Assembly: GCA_947383005.1 (NCBI GenBank) | Contig: CANDBT010000037.1 | Coordinates: 1-45,358 of the forward strand | Source: an uncultured bacterium | GTDB lineage: Bacteria > Bacillota > Clostridia > Lachnospirales > Lachnospiraceae | DNA: 45,358 nt | Direction: 5' to 3' | Position numbers and translations under genes: made by a program | The notes under the pieces: generated by a model | Database searches by the model: none | Seen by the model: only the letters and a program-made list of their open reading frames with translations | Told to the model about the DNA's origin: nothing | Shown here: positions 24,893 through 33,328 of the stretch, in pieces | Layout: the number at the start of each line of letters is the position of its first letter | How positions within the stretch are numbered: position 1 is the first letter of the stretch

Positions 24893-25465
24893 ATGATAAG
24901 AAAGATCAAAAGAAACAATTCCGGTTTGATGAAAGCCGGGCAGGATTTGATTGTGGCCGGATATGCTGGCCTGGCGGGGACGAGCAGAATAGTCAAGGAT
25001 ATGAAGCCAGCGTTGATACAATGGTTTACCAAGGATTATTTGCGTCAATTTGAGGGCTTAAGCTTAGGAGACATGAACCAGGAAAACTGGGAATATTGGA
25101 AAATACGGGGTGCTTCAGAATGGGAACCGGCGGGAGACGGCGGAATTTTGACTGCCGTTTGGAATTTGCTGGGGGCTTATGGGCTTGGCGCGGAGTTCTC
25201 TCTGCGCCTGATTCCTGTCAAACAGGGAACAATAGAAATTTGTGAACGGTTTGGTTTAAATCCTTATCGTCTTTATAGCGAAGGGTGCTATGTACTGGCA
25301 TCGGAAAACGGCGGACGTCTCGTGAAACAGTTGGAAATACAGAATATGAAGGCCGCTGTTATTGGGATAACTACCAAAGATATAGCTAAAGTGATGACAG
25401 ACAATGGTGAAAGAAGTTTTTTAAACCGTCCGGAACCGGATGAGTGGGAAAAGTTGAGGAGATAA
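24893..25465 (+). CDS. AIR synthase-related C-terminal-domain-only protein
   Basis: The 190-residue sequence resembles the C-terminal half of AIR synthase/HypE-like proteins: EICERFGLNPYRLYSEGCYV, then an Ile/Gly pattern (AAVIGITTKDIAKV) and a final RSFLNRPEPDEWEKL. The N-terminal ATP-binding domain of that superfamily, with its Asp-rich loop, is missing, so normal kinase-like chemistry is doubtful. It lies directly before an Lrp regulator (6 bases) and an aminotransferase and is probably their operon partner. The start at 24893 is not preceded by a strong ribosome site. Function unknown. Confidence 0.7.
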   Translation: MIRKIKRNNSGLMKAGQDLIVAGYAGLAGTSRIVKDMKPALIQWFTKDYLRQFEGLSLGDMNQENWEYWKIRGASEWEPAGDGGILTAVWNLLGAYGLGAEFSLRLIPVKQGTIEICERFGLNPYRLYSEGCYVLASENGGRLVKQLEIQNMKAAVIGITTKDIAKVMTDNGERSFLNRPEPDEWEKLRR

Positions 25466-25471
25466 TCAGAG

Positions 25472-25954
25472 ATGAGAGAAAAGATTTTAGCAGTTATGGA
25501 GAAAAACAGCAGAATTGATATTAAGGATTTAGCTGTACTTTTAGGTGAGAGCGAGGTTGCCGTAGCCAATGAAATTGCGCAGATGGAAAAAGAGCATATC
25601 ATCTGCGGATATCATACATTAATCAATTGGGATAATACGAGTGAAGAAAAGGTAGTTGCCCTGATTGAAGTGAAGGTAACGCCTCAGCGAGGTATGGGAT
25701 TTGATAAAATAGCTGAGCGTATTTACCAATACAGTGAGGTGAATTCGGTATATCTTATGTCCGGTGCATATGATTTCACGGTGATTATTGAAGGGAAAAC
25801 CATGAGGCAGGTGGCTCAGTTCGTATCGGAGAGGCTTTCACCGATGGATTCGGTATTGAGCACGGCTACTCATTTTGTATTGAAAAAGTATAAAGATCAC
25901 GGCACTATTCTTTGTGACGAGGATCAAGACGAAAGGATGTTGATTACTCCATGA
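25472..25954 (+). CDS. Lrp/AsnC family transcriptional regulator
   Basis: A 160-residue feast/famine regulator: N-terminal winged helix (KILAVMEKNSRIDIKDLAVL, ESEVAVANEIAQME) and C-terminal RAM ligand-binding domain (VVALIEVKVTPQRGMGFDKI, EVNSVYLMSGAYDFTVIIEG). It overlaps the aminotransferase gene by 4 bases (ATGA), so the two are translationally coupled. It likely responds to an amino acid that is the substrate or product of that enzyme. Confidence 0.93.
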   Translation: MREKILAVMEKNSRIDIKDLAVLLGESEVAVANEIAQMEKEHIICGYHTLINWDNTSEEKVVALIEVKVTPQRGMGFDKIAERIYQYSEVNSVYLMSGAYDFTVIIEGKTMRQVAQFVSERLSPMDSVLSTATHFVLKKYKDHGTILCDEDQDERMLITP

Positions 25955-27120
25955 GAAGTCCATTATCAGAAAAGATAGTTGCCATACCACCGTCAGGGAT
26001 AAGGAAATTCTTTGATTTGGTAAGCGAGATGAAAGACGCGATTTCGTTAGGTGTAGGAGAGCCAGATTTTGATACGCCTTGGCATATTCGGGAAGAGGGA
26101 ATTTACTCTTTGGAAAAGGGGCGTACATTTTATACGGGAAACGCGGGGCTTAGAGAACTGCGGGTGGAAATACATAACTATTTAAAGCGAAAAATTGATT
26201 TGTCTTATGATCCGGATAACGAGATACTGGTCACCGTAGGTGGCAGTGAGGCAATAGATATTGCCTTGCGGGCTATGTTAGATCCTGGTGACGAAGTACT
26301 GGTACCTCAGCCAAGTTTCGTTTCTTATGTTCCCTGTACCGTGTTGGCTGGCGGTACGGCAGTACCAATTGCATTGGAAGAGAAAGACCAATTTCGCCTT
26401 ACCCCGGAAAAGCTGCGGCAAAATATTACTCCTAAAACAAAAATTTTAGTTATGCCGTTTCCCAATAACCCTACCGGTGCGATTATGACCCGGTCGGAGT
26501 TGGAGCCAATTGCGGAAATAATAAAGGAACACGATTTGTTTGTCCTTTCCGATGAGATTTATTCCGAATTGACTTATGGTTCGGAGGCGCATGTATCTAT
26601 AGCCTCATTACCGGGGATGAAAGAGAGAACCGTTTTGATTAACGGCTTTTCCAAAGCATTTGCCATGACCGGATGGCGTTTGGGATATGCCTGTGCACCA
26701 GCTGTAATTTTAAAGCAAATGCTGAAAATCCATCAGTTTGCTATTATGTGTGCACCTACCACAAGTCAATATGCGGCTATTGACGCCATGAAAAACAGCG
26801 ATGGGGATGTGGCTTATATGCGGGAGTCTTATGATCAGAGGAGGCGTTTTTTGCTTCATGCCTTTGAGGAGATGGGGCTGGAATGTTTTGAGCCGTTAGG
26901 AGCCTTTTATGCTTTTCCCAGCATAAAACGTTTTGGTATGACATCAGATGAATTTGCTAACCGATTGTTGAATGAGGAAAAGGTGGCAGTAGTGCCGGGA
27001 ACTGCTTTTGGGGATAGCGGTGAAGGCTTTTTGCGGGTGTCCTATGCTTATTCATTAAAAAGCCTTAAAGAAGCCCTGGGACGGATCGAACGGTTTGTTG
27101 GCCATTTAGATGGGAAATAG
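25951..27120 (+). CDS. PLP-dependent aminotransferase class I/II
   Basis: A 389-residue fold-type I enzyme. PLP contacts include Asn173 (NNPTG), Asp201 and Tyr204 (LSDEIYSELTYG) and the Schiff-base lysine Lys235 (NGFSKAFAMTGWRLGYA). A C-terminal Arg (FLRVSYAYS) would bind the substrate carboxylate. It most resembles aspartate/aromatic/alanine aminotransferases of Firmicutes that are paired with AsnC-type regulators, as here. The precise amino acid is not readable. Confidence 0.92.
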   Translation: MRSPLSEKIVAIPPSGIRKFFDLVSEMKDAISLGVGEPDFDTPWHIREEGIYSLEKGRTFYTGNAGLRELRVEIHNYLKRKIDLSYDPDNEILVTVGGSEAIDIALRAMLDPGDEVLVPQPSFVSYVPCTVLAGGTAVPIALEEKDQFRLTPEKLRQNITPKTKILVMPFPNNPTGAIMTRSELEPIAEIIKEHDLFVLSDEIYSELTYGSEAHVSIASLPGMKERTVLINGFSKAFAMTGWRLGYACAPAVILKQMLKIHQFAIMCAPTTSQYAAIDAMKNSDGDVAYMRESYDQRRRFLLHAFEEMGLECFEPLGAFYAFPSIKRFGMTSDEFANRLLNEEKVAVVPGTAFGDSGEGFLRVSYAYSLKSLKEALGRIERFVGHLDGK

Positions 27121-27123
27121 GTT

Positions 27124-27630
27124 ATGGATATAAGAATGAATGTGGTGTTGTATGAGCCGGAGATGCCGCTTAACACCGGAAATATCGGACGCACTTGTGT
27201 GGCTACGAATACGCGTCTTCATTTAATTGAGCCTCTGGGATTCAAACTAAATGAAAAATCTGTCCGGCGGGCAGGGCTGGATTACTGGGATAAGCTGGAT
27301 GTGACCGTGTATTGTGACTGGAAAGATTTTTTGGATAAGAATTCCGGAGCCAGGCTTTGTTTTGCGACTACTAAAGCGGAGAAGACATATACGGATGTAA
27401 ATTACGAACCGGGAGATTATCTGGTTTTTGGAAAGGAGAGCGCAGGGCTTCCCGAGGAACTTTTGGTGGAGTATCGGGAAGCCTGTGTCAGAATCCCCAT
27501 GTGGGGGGATATCCGATCGCTCAATTTAGCCAATTCCGTGGCTGTTGTGCTTTACGAGGCACTGCGGCAAAATGGTTTTGAAAAAATGGAGCTTAAAGGA
27601 AAGCTTCATCGCTTGTCATGGAAAGACTGA
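27124..27630 (+). CDS. trmL: tRNA (cytidine(34)-2'-O)-methyltransferase TrmL
   Basis: SPOUT-class methyltransferase modifying the wobble base of tRNA(Leu). The 168-residue length is typical. Motifs: NVVLYEPEMPLNTGNIGRTC (residues 6-25), EKSVRRAGLDYW (about 44-55), LVFGKESAGLP and RIPMWGDIRSLNLANSVAVV, the trefoil-knot SAM site. The ATG at 27124 is 3 bases after the aminotransferase stop; an in-frame ATG at 27136 is an alternative start, and neither has a strong ribosome site. Confidence 0.94.
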   Translation: MDIRMNVVLYEPEMPLNTGNIGRTCVATNTRLHLIEPLGFKLNEKSVRRAGLDYWDKLDVTVYCDWKDFLDKNSGARLCFATTKAEKTYTDVNYEPGDYLVFGKESAGLPEELLVEYREACVRIPMWGDIRSLNLANSVAVVLYEALRQNGFEKMELKGKLHRLSWKD

Positions 27631-27641
27631 AAACTGGGGAA

Positions 27642-28679
27642 TCAGAAATTGGTAGCAGTCATTTCTTTTCCTGCCAGAACTTCTTCATAATCTTTTAGGT
27701 TTCTGGCCAATAGGCTTGGCGTATCCAAACCATATGGGCAATGGCTGGCACATTGGCCGCAATGGAGGCATTCTTTAATTTTCATCATTTTTTTCTGGCC
27801 TTCAGGAGATAAATGGGAGCTGGATGGCGAACGGCGCAGCAATAAGGACATGCGGGCGCAGTTGTTTATTTCGATACCTGCCGGGCAAGGCATACAATAG
27901 CCGCAGCCACGGCAGAAGCTTCCGCACAGTTGTTCGCGATCCTGACAGATCAGCGCTTCCATTTCTTTGGTCATTACCGGAGGATGATCGATATAGCTTA
28001 AAAATTCATCCAGTTCCGATTCTTTTTGAATTCCCCAAATCGGCAGTACATTAGGATATTGAGCGGCGTAGGCGTAAGCGGCAGCGGAATTGGTGATCAG
28101 GCCGCCTGAGAGAGATTTCATGGCGATAAAGCCGATATTTTGGGCAGCGCAGGCATTGACCAATTCCAACTCCGGTTTGCCGGATAGATAGCAGAAAGGA
28201 AATTGCAATGTATCGTAAAGGCCGGATTCAATAGATTCTTTGGCTACGGACAGCCGATGGTTAGTGATGCCGATATAACGGATTTTTCCTTGTTCCTTTG
28301 CTTTCAGCGCCGCTTCGTAAAGCCCGGAGCCATCATCTGGCCTGGGGCAGAAAGCTGGATTGTGGAATTGATAGATGTCAATATAATCTGTTTTTAAACG
28401 GGTCAGACTCGTTTCCAGATCGGTCATCAGAGCTTTGCCGTCAGAAGCAGCGGTTTTGGTAGCAATATATAAGTGGTTGCGGATATCACTTAAAGCACAT
28501 CCCAATTTTTCTTCACTGTCGGTATAAGCCCGTGCGGTATCGAAAAAAGTGATGCCGCCGTCATAAGACCGTCTCAGTAATTTTACGGCATCATTCAAAG
28601 GAATACGCTGAACCGGCAGTGCGCCAAAGCCGTTGCGGTCTACAGTAATATTTGTCTTTCCTAAAGTAACAGTTGGCAT
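27642..28679 (-). CDS. Aldo/keto reductase with C-terminal ferredoxin domain
   Basis: A 345-residue paralogue of the type at 11699-12832. The AKR barrel has Asp47, Tyr52 (DTARAY) and Lys75 (IATKTA); the tail has FCRGCGYCMPCPAGIEIN and CLHCGQCASHCPYGLDTP for two 4Fe-4S clusters. AAAGGAGC lies 10 bases before the ATG. Its promoter region contains a 16-bp perfect palindrome and a second inverted repeat, suggesting repression by a dedicated dimeric regulator. It is convergent with trmL. Substrate unknown. Confidence 0.9.
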   Translation of the reverse strand: MPTVTLGKTNITVDRNGFGALPVQRIPLNDAVKLLRRSYDGGITFFDTARAYTDSEEKLGCALSDIRNHLYIATKTAASDGKALMTDLETSLTRLKTDYIDIYQFHNPAFCPRPDDGSGLYEAALKAKEQGKIRYIGITNHRLSVAKESIESGLYDTLQFPFCYLSGKPELELVNACAAQNIGFIAMKSLSGGLITNSAAAYAYAAQYPNVLPIWGIQKESELDEFLSYIDHPPVMTKEMEALICQDREQLCGSFCRGCGYCMPCPAGIEINNCARMSLLLRRSPSSSHLSPEGQKKMMKIKECLHCGQCASHCPYGLDTPSLLARNLKDYEEVLAGKEMTATNF

Positions 28680-28750
28680 GATGAAATGCTCCTTTCTTTA
28701 TTAATTTTCATTATTGAGAATTATTTATAAATATATTGCTTGCATTTTTT

Positions 28751-28792
28751 GTTAGCATATGCTAACATATGAAACAGTTAGTAAATCCTAAC
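28751..28792. promoter_or_regulatory. Palindromic operator candidates upstream of the aldo/keto reductase
   Basis: GTTAGCATATGCTAAC (28751-28766) is a perfect 16-bp palindrome, and AGTTAG-taaat-CCTAACT lies next to it (about 28776-28792). Both contain TTAG/CTAA half-sites and are 70-115 bases upstream of the leftward reductase gene. They look like binding sites for a dimeric repressor. Confidence 0.55.
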
Positions 28793-28870
28793 TACATGTG
28801 AATATTCTATACATTTCGACTAATTTGCTTTTATTTGACCCATAGAAGCAGATACTCAAACTCCTGAAAA

Positions 28871-28905
28871 CCTGTCCGGCCCCGCAAGCTCCGGACAGGT
28901 TTTTT
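28871..28905. terminator. Bidirectional terminator, GH5 gene side
   Basis: CCTGTCCGG (28871-28879) pairs with CCGGACAGG (28891-28899), followed by six T on the plus strand; read leftward the stem is followed by TTTT. No rightward gene ends here, so it most likely terminates the leftward glucanase transcript. Confidence 0.75.
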
Positions 28906-28906
28906 A

Positions 28907-28998
28907 TGCACAGGCCCGCGTATGGAAGTTTGCTGCTGACGCAGCACGCGGGCTGCGCGGCGAGTAGGGGCGTAGCCGCCCCTACTCGATTGCACAGG
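28907..28998. repeat. Two-hairpin dispersed repeat downstream of the GH5 gene
   Basis: Hairpin 1 is GGCCCGCGT (28913-28921) with ACGCGGGCT (28946-28954). Hairpin 2 is a perfect 12-bp stem, CGAGTAGGGGCG (28961-28972) with CGCCCCTACTCG (28977-28988). The element is flanked by 8-base direct repeats TGCACAGG (28907-28914 and 28991-28998). It aligns over its whole length with 12994-13073. It lies between the GH5 stop codon and the terminator. Confidence 0.8.
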
Positions 28999-28999
28999 T

Positions 29000-30064
29000 T
29001 TAGTATTCGAAAGAGCGGAACCATTGTCGAATCCATCGTCCGGATTCACTCAGATCTTCTTCAGCCCAGTCAGAGATTTTTTCGCAGCCAGGAATAATTA
29101 CGCTGCTGGTTTCTGCTTTGTTGGCCAAATTCCAGCAGCAATAACCGATCTGATGCTGATCCAGTAAGTCAAGCCATTGGGAAGTTTGGGAAAAATCGTT
29201 GCTGCCGTTTCCGGAAGCGTCGCACATGCCAAATTCGCTGACCATAACCGGCAGCCCCTTTTCCGTACAGGAAACCAGCCTCTGGCGGAGCCAATCGGTG
29301 TGTGTGGCGGCGTAAAAGTGAAGTGCATATAAAAGATTGTCATATGGCAGCGGCTCGGCAGCGGCCTGGTCAATGCCCTGGCTCCAGGTAGGTGTGCCGA
29401 CAATGATGATTGAATCCTGGTCGTTGGCGCGGATTATCGGGATAACTTCCTGCGCATAAGTTCTGATGCTGTCCCAGGTGGCGGAAGAATTTGGTTCGTT
29501 GCAGATTTCATATAATACATTGTCATGGTCTTTATATAGAGCCGACATTTCATGGAAGAAAGCTATGGCCTCGGACTTGTGGACATTTGGATCCTGGTCG
29601 CTCAAAACATGCCAGTCGATAATCACATATAAACCGAGTTCGGTGGCATAATCAACACCCTTTCTTATCCGTGATTTTAGCTCGTCGGGATTTCCGCCGC
29701 TGCAGTAGCCGCCATATTCTTCGGTATACAAAGCAAGACGGATGCAATTGACATGCCAGTCGTCGCGGAGCGTACGGAAAGTTTCCCGGTTTATATATTG
29801 GGGAAACCAGGCAATGCCATGAGTGGACATACCCCTCAGGGAATAAGCTTTTCCGTGGCTGTCAGTCAGGACGGCGCCGTCTACATGAAGCGGCCCGTGC
29901 AGGGAAGCTGGCGTGTCGTGTGTGTCATAAATTGTACTGGTATGGCTTTTGTTGTCTGAAGCGGCCATGGCGGCTGGATTATTGCCGAAAAAACAGTAAA
30001 AACCCACGGTAAACAGGGCAAACAGAACAGACGTGAAAAAAAAGCGGAAGCAACGGATACGCAT
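29000..30064 (-). CDS. Secreted glycoside hydrolase family 5 endoglucanase-like protein
   Basis: The 354-residue product has an N-terminal signal or anchor segment (1-35, ending AAMAAS) and a GH5 (subfamily 2-like) barrel. The acid/base is Glu190 in YEICNEPN and the nucleophile Glu277 in VMVSEFG; other barrel motifs are LRGMSTHGIAWFPQYIN, NCIRLALYT, YVIIDWHVL and YALHFYAA. It would cleave beta-1,4-glucans outside the cell. It has no carbohydrate-binding module or dockerin, so it is probably a small stand-alone hydrolase. AGGAGGA lies before the ATG, and a sigma-A promoter with a 150-base structured leader is upstream. Confidence 0.93.
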   Translation of the reverse strand: MRIRCFRFFFTSVLFALFTVGFYCFFGNNPAAMAASDNKSHTSTIYDTHDTPASLHGPLHVDGAVLTDSHGKAYSLRGMSTHGIAWFPQYINRETFRTLRDDWHVNCIRLALYTEEYGGYCSGGNPDELKSRIRKGVDYATELGLYVIIDWHVLSDQDPNVHKSEAIAFFHEMSALYKDHDNVLYEICNEPNSSATWDSIRTYAQEVIPIIRANDQDSIIIVGTPTWSQGIDQAAAEPLPYDNLLYALHFYAATHTDWLRQRLVSCTEKGLPVMVSEFGMCDASGNGSNDFSQTSQWLDLLDQHQIGYCCWNLANKAETSSVIIPGCEKISDWAEEDLSESGRWIRQWFRSFEY

Positions 30065-30085
30065 AAAAATTCCTCCTGAATTTGT

Positions 30086-30193
30086 GACAATTGTCTATAA
30101 TGAGAAAGAACTGCCTTTCCCCCACAGAAAGCAGTTCTTTCAATCACGATCAAAACCATTACATTATAGAGCTTTGCTTGGTACTCTCTACCA
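30086..30193 (-). promoter_or_regulatory. Structured 5' leader of the GH5 gene
   Basis: Between promoter and start codon there is an 11-bp perfect stem, GAAAGAACTGC (30104-30114) with GCAGTTCTTTC (30131-30141), a stem TTGGTA/TACCAA near 30178-30193 and a 10-bp palindrome GACAATTGTC (30086-30095). The stems have no U-tract. They could control mRNA stability or attenuation. I do not recognise a known riboswitch class. Confidence 0.5.
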
Positions 30194-30229
30194 AAGGTAA
30201 TCCACACCACGTGTTTCTTACTGATATAT

Positions 30230-30258
30230 AATATACCATTTTTGAAAGAATTCGTCAA
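30230..30258 (-). promoter_or_regulatory. Sigma-A promoter of the GH5 gene
   Basis: On the minus strand TTGACG (30258-30253) and TATATT (30235-30230) are exactly 17 bases apart, giving a transcription start near 30223 and a leader of about 160 bases. The rest of the 398-bp gap to the germination gene (30259-30462) shows no clear gene or signal beyond the ribosome site at its end. Confidence 0.65.
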
Positions 30259-30462
30259 TAATTTTTATGTATTTTTACTTATAAATCGCTAGTTTCCCGT
30301 TTTGCAAATAACTATACCAATCACTTGTCTGTCTGTAGCGGACAAGAAGCATCGGATAGACAACAGGGAATCTGAACTGTTTATGGATAAATTATACTCA
30401 GGCTGCACATACTGCTTTTATGAACGACAGAGAATGAAGATTTTGTTTATGGAGGAAGCGGC

Positions 30463-31887
30463 ATGGAATTTTCAAAATCCTTATCAGATAATCTGGAACG
30501 GCTAAAAAAAGTTCTTCAGGCAGATAAAAACTTTGATATTGTATACCGGACGTTTACGATTGCGGATAAAAAGGCGGCCTTATTCTTTGTGGATGGATTT
30601 ACCAAAGACGAAGTACTTTTAAAAATGATGCAGTCCTGGTGGTCGATCAAAGCGGAAGATATGCCTTGCGATGCCCACGGTTTTTCGAAAAAATACCTTC
30701 CCTATGGAGAAATAGGGTTGCTTAAGGACGAGGATCAAATGCTGGTGCAGCTTTTAACCGGCATATCCTGCCTTTTTATCGACGGCTATGATTCATGTAT
30801 GACCATTGACTGCAGGACATATCCGTCCAGAGGAGTGGACGAGCCGGAAAAGGATAAAGTAATGCGTGGTTCGCGCGATGGATTTGTGGAAACGCTGATT
30901 TTTAATACTGCACTGATACGGCGACGGATACGGGACCCTAAGCTGACTATGGAAATTTTGACAGCGGGGGAAAGTTCTCATACAGATATTGCTATTTGCT
31001 ATATGGAAGGACGACAGGATGAAAAACTTTTGCAGAGAATCAAGCAGCAGATACAGGATTTGAAAGTAGATGCCTTGACGATGAATCAAGAAAGCCTGGC
31101 GGAATGTATTTATCCTCATAAATGGTATAATCCGTTTCCGAAATTTAAATTTTCCGAGCGTCCGGATACGGCGGCGGCTTGTATATTGGAAGGAAATATT
31201 GTGATTTTGGTTGATAATTCGCCGGCAGCTATGATTTTGCCTTCTTCTGTCTTTGATATTATTGAGGAAGCGGATGATTACTATTTTCCGCCTATTACCG
31301 GTACCTATTTGCGCTTATCCAGGATGGCAACAGCTTTTTTGTGTCTGTTGCTGACACCGACTTGGCTGTTGCTGATGATGAATCCGGATATGATTCCTGC
31401 ACCGCTGGATTTTATCCGGTTGTCTGACCCGTCCTATGTGCCGTTGATTTATCAGTTATTGCTGCTGGAATTTGCCATTGACGGTTTGCGTCTGGCGGCA
31501 ATTAATACCCCGAATATGCTGACAACACCTCTAAGCGTCATTGCAGGCATCGTTTTAGGGGAATATTCCGTGAAATCCGGCTGGTTTAACAGCGAGACCA
31601 TGCTTTATATGGCTTTTGTGACGATTTCCAATTATAGTCAATCCAGCTTTGAACTGGGATATGCGCTGAAATTTATGCGGGTGATGCTTTTAATTTTGAC
31701 GGCAATTTTCAATGGATGGGGTTATGGCATTGGAATTGTGATTTGCGTCGTTGCCATAGTCTTTAATCGGACTATTGCCGGCAAGAGTTATATTTATCCG
31801 CTGATTCCTCTGAAATGGAGTGAATTGAAAAAAAGGTTTCTGCGGGGACGGCTGCCTGCCACGGTTAAGGGCAGGCAGGAGGGTTAA
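30463..31887 (+). CDS. Spore germination protein, GerA/SpoVAF family
   Basis: A 474-residue GerA-type A subunit. The N-terminal soluble part (about 1-285) includes the family segments GYDSCMTIDCRTYPSRGVDE, PEKDKVMRGSRDGFVETLIF, NTALIRRRIRDPKL and SVFDIIEEADDYYFPPITGT. About five membrane helices follow (AFLCLLLTPTWLLLMM, SVIAGIVLGEYSVKSG, TMLYMAFVTISNY, LLILTAIFNGWGYGIGIVIC). The closest type is SpoVAF, which assists spore germinosome function. Only this subunit is here; no B or C subunits adjoin. GGAGGAAG precedes the ATG. It shows the organism's lineage is spore-forming. Confidence 0.92.
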   Translation: MEFSKSLSDNLERLKKVLQADKNFDIVYRTFTIADKKAALFFVDGFTKDEVLLKMMQSWWSIKAEDMPCDAHGFSKKYLPYGEIGLLKDEDQMLVQLLTGISCLFIDGYDSCMTIDCRTYPSRGVDEPEKDKVMRGSRDGFVETLIFNTALIRRRIRDPKLTMEILTAGESSHTDIAICYMEGRQDEKLLQRIKQQIQDLKVDALTMNQESLAECIYPHKWYNPFPKFKFSERPDTAAACILEGNIVILVDNSPAAMILPSSVFDIIEEADDYYFPPITGTYLRLSRMATAFLCLLLTPTWLLLMMNPDMIPAPLDFIRLSDPSYVPLIYQLLLLEFAIDGLRLAAINTPNMLTTPLSVIAGIVLGEYSVKSGWFNSETMLYMAFVTISNYSQSSFELGYALKFMRVMLLILTAIFNGWGYGIGIVICVVAIVFNRTIAGKSYIYPLIPLKWSELKKRFLRGRLPATVKGRQEG

Positions 31888-31908
31888 AAATTTGAAATGA
31901 ATTTTGGC

Positions 31909-32976
31909 TTATAAGTCGGCTTGACATCCTGAAGTTGTCTCAAATTCCCCACAGTCTGAACTGTTACGCCATGTTGCGGTGTACAGGATATCCCGATTGA
32001 TGGTTTGATAAAATAGTTTCTGTATTTCAGAGGGATCATTGGTTTGGCCAAGAATCCACATGAGTTTGGTTACTGTTGCTTCCAGTGTCATATCATACGC
32101 TTCCAGCAGTCCGAATTCCTGTTTGATGCTTTGTCCTACCTCATAGACGGACATGTTGCTGCCTTCATTGGTGACTTGGGTCGTCATGACCACGGTTTTT
32201 CCGACATTGATCCATTGCTTAATGGCTTTGTGGAAATCTCCGGAGTCGTAGGAAGGCAATCCTCCGACTCCGAAAGATTCGATGATTACTGCGTCATAAT
32301 ATTCAGCCAGATAGTCAAGGACACCAGCTTTCAGAGAAGGAATCAGTTTGAGAAGAGCTACCCGTTCATTCAGCCGGTCGTAAAAATGCATCTGGGTATT
32401 TTGCGGTTTTGGGTTATCGAGATAAAAAAGGATGTGTTGATCCTGAATGGTAGCAATATAGGGGAAATTGATACTGGAAAAAGCATTATAGCTTTTTGTC
32501 CGCTCCTTTTTTCCTCGGGTTCCGGCAATAACTTTTCCGTCAAAAACAATAGTAACTCCGCTGGCCCGGTCACAACTGGCAAAGAGCAGGCTGTCAAGCA
32601 GATTGGTTTTGGCATCGGTAATTTCCATGTCAATCGGTTTTTGTGCGCCGGTTATTACGACAGGTTTGGGAGAATCCTGAATAAGATAAGACAAAGCCGC
32701 AGCCGTATAAGCCATGGTATCTGTGCCGTGGCAAACGACAAAACCGTCGTAAGAGCGATAATGGCTACGGATCGCTGAGGCGATCATCAGCCAGTGGCTT
32801 GGCTGCATATTGGTGCTGTCAATATTGAGAAGCTGCAGCGTTTCGGTTTGACAGAATTTTTGTGCCTGGGGTACATAGCTTAAAAGTTCGTCGGAAGTGA
32901 TTAACGGTTTTAAACCCTGCATACTTCTTTGGGAAGCGATGGTACCTCCGGTGGCAATAAGTAAAATCCGTTTCAT
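31909..32976 (-). CDS. Asparaginase (type I-like, cytoplasmic)
   Basis: Hydrolyses L-asparagine to aspartate and ammonia. The 355-residue protein shows the first threonine motif ATGGTIAS (Thr12) and the second HGTDTM (Thr85, Asp86), with the Lys of TGAQKP completing the site. There is no signal peptide. I start it at the ATG at 32976 with AAAGGAAC upstream; the open frame 36 codons further has no ribosome site and would give an unlikely hydrophobic leader. It is convergent with the germination gene. Confidence 0.92.
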   Translation of the reverse strand: MKRILLIATGGTIASQRSMQGLKPLITSDELLSYVPQAQKFCQTETLQLLNIDSTNMQPSHWLMIASAIRSHYRSYDGFVVCHGTDTMAYTAAALSYLIQDSPKPVVITGAQKPIDMEITDAKTNLLDSLLFASCDRASGVTIVFDGKVIAGTRGKKERTKSYNAFSSINFPYIATIQDQHILFYLDNPKPQNTQMHFYDRLNERVALLKLIPSLKAGVLDYLAEYYDAVIIESFGVGGLPSYDSGDFHKAIKQWINVGKTVVMTTQVTNEGSNMSVYEVGQSIKQEFGLLEAYDMTLEATVTKLMWILGQTNDPSEIQKLFYQTINRDILYTATWRNSSDCGEFETTSGCQADL

Positions 32977-33116
32977 AGTTGTTCCTTTCTTTGATACCTT
33001 TATCTTTACTTTTGGAATAAATCCATGTATGATTAAGTAATGGTTATTTTTATTGTACCACAAACTTGATAAGGTAAACAGCAAAATTAAAGGAAGTGTG
33101 GAGAAGGGAGCATATT

Positions 33117-33296
33117 ATGAAAGAAATTCCCAAAGATCCGTTTATTTTGGTCAGTTATGTCAATACACAGCTACGGGATTTCTATCCGTCTCTGGAAGCT
33201 ATGTGTGAAGGATTGGATATTGACTGTAAGGAGCTGGTGGAAAAGCTGGAAATCGCGGGTTTTCGATATCAGATAAGCCAGAACCGTTTTTCCTAA
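33117..33296 (+). CDS. DUF4250 family small protein
   Basis: A 59-residue protein: MKEIPKDPFILVSYVNTQLR, then DFYPSLEAMCEGLDIDCKEL, ending SQNRFS. The PKDP...S.(I/V)NTQLRD pattern is the DUF4250 signature seen in Clostridia and other anaerobes. AAGGGAG lies 6 bases before the ATG, which is 7 codons inside the longer open frame. Function unknown; the fold is probably a small helical DNA- or protein-binding domain. Confidence 0.88.
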   Translation: MKEIPKDPFILVSYVNTQLRDFYPSLEAMCEGLDIDCKELVEKLEIAGFRYQISQNRFS

Positions 33297-33328
33297 AAAA
33301 GGCGCGTTAGGGAAAGGGGAGATGAACG

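Noticed and set aside
31852-31878. 9-bp stem CTGCCTGCC/GGCAGGCAG at the end of the germination gene
   Set aside because: It lies within the coding region and no U-tract follows, so I do not call it a terminator.
32044-32778. 244-codon plus-strand frame opposite asparaginase
   Set aside because: The asparaginase has both threonine motifs on the other strand; the antisense product shows no family features.
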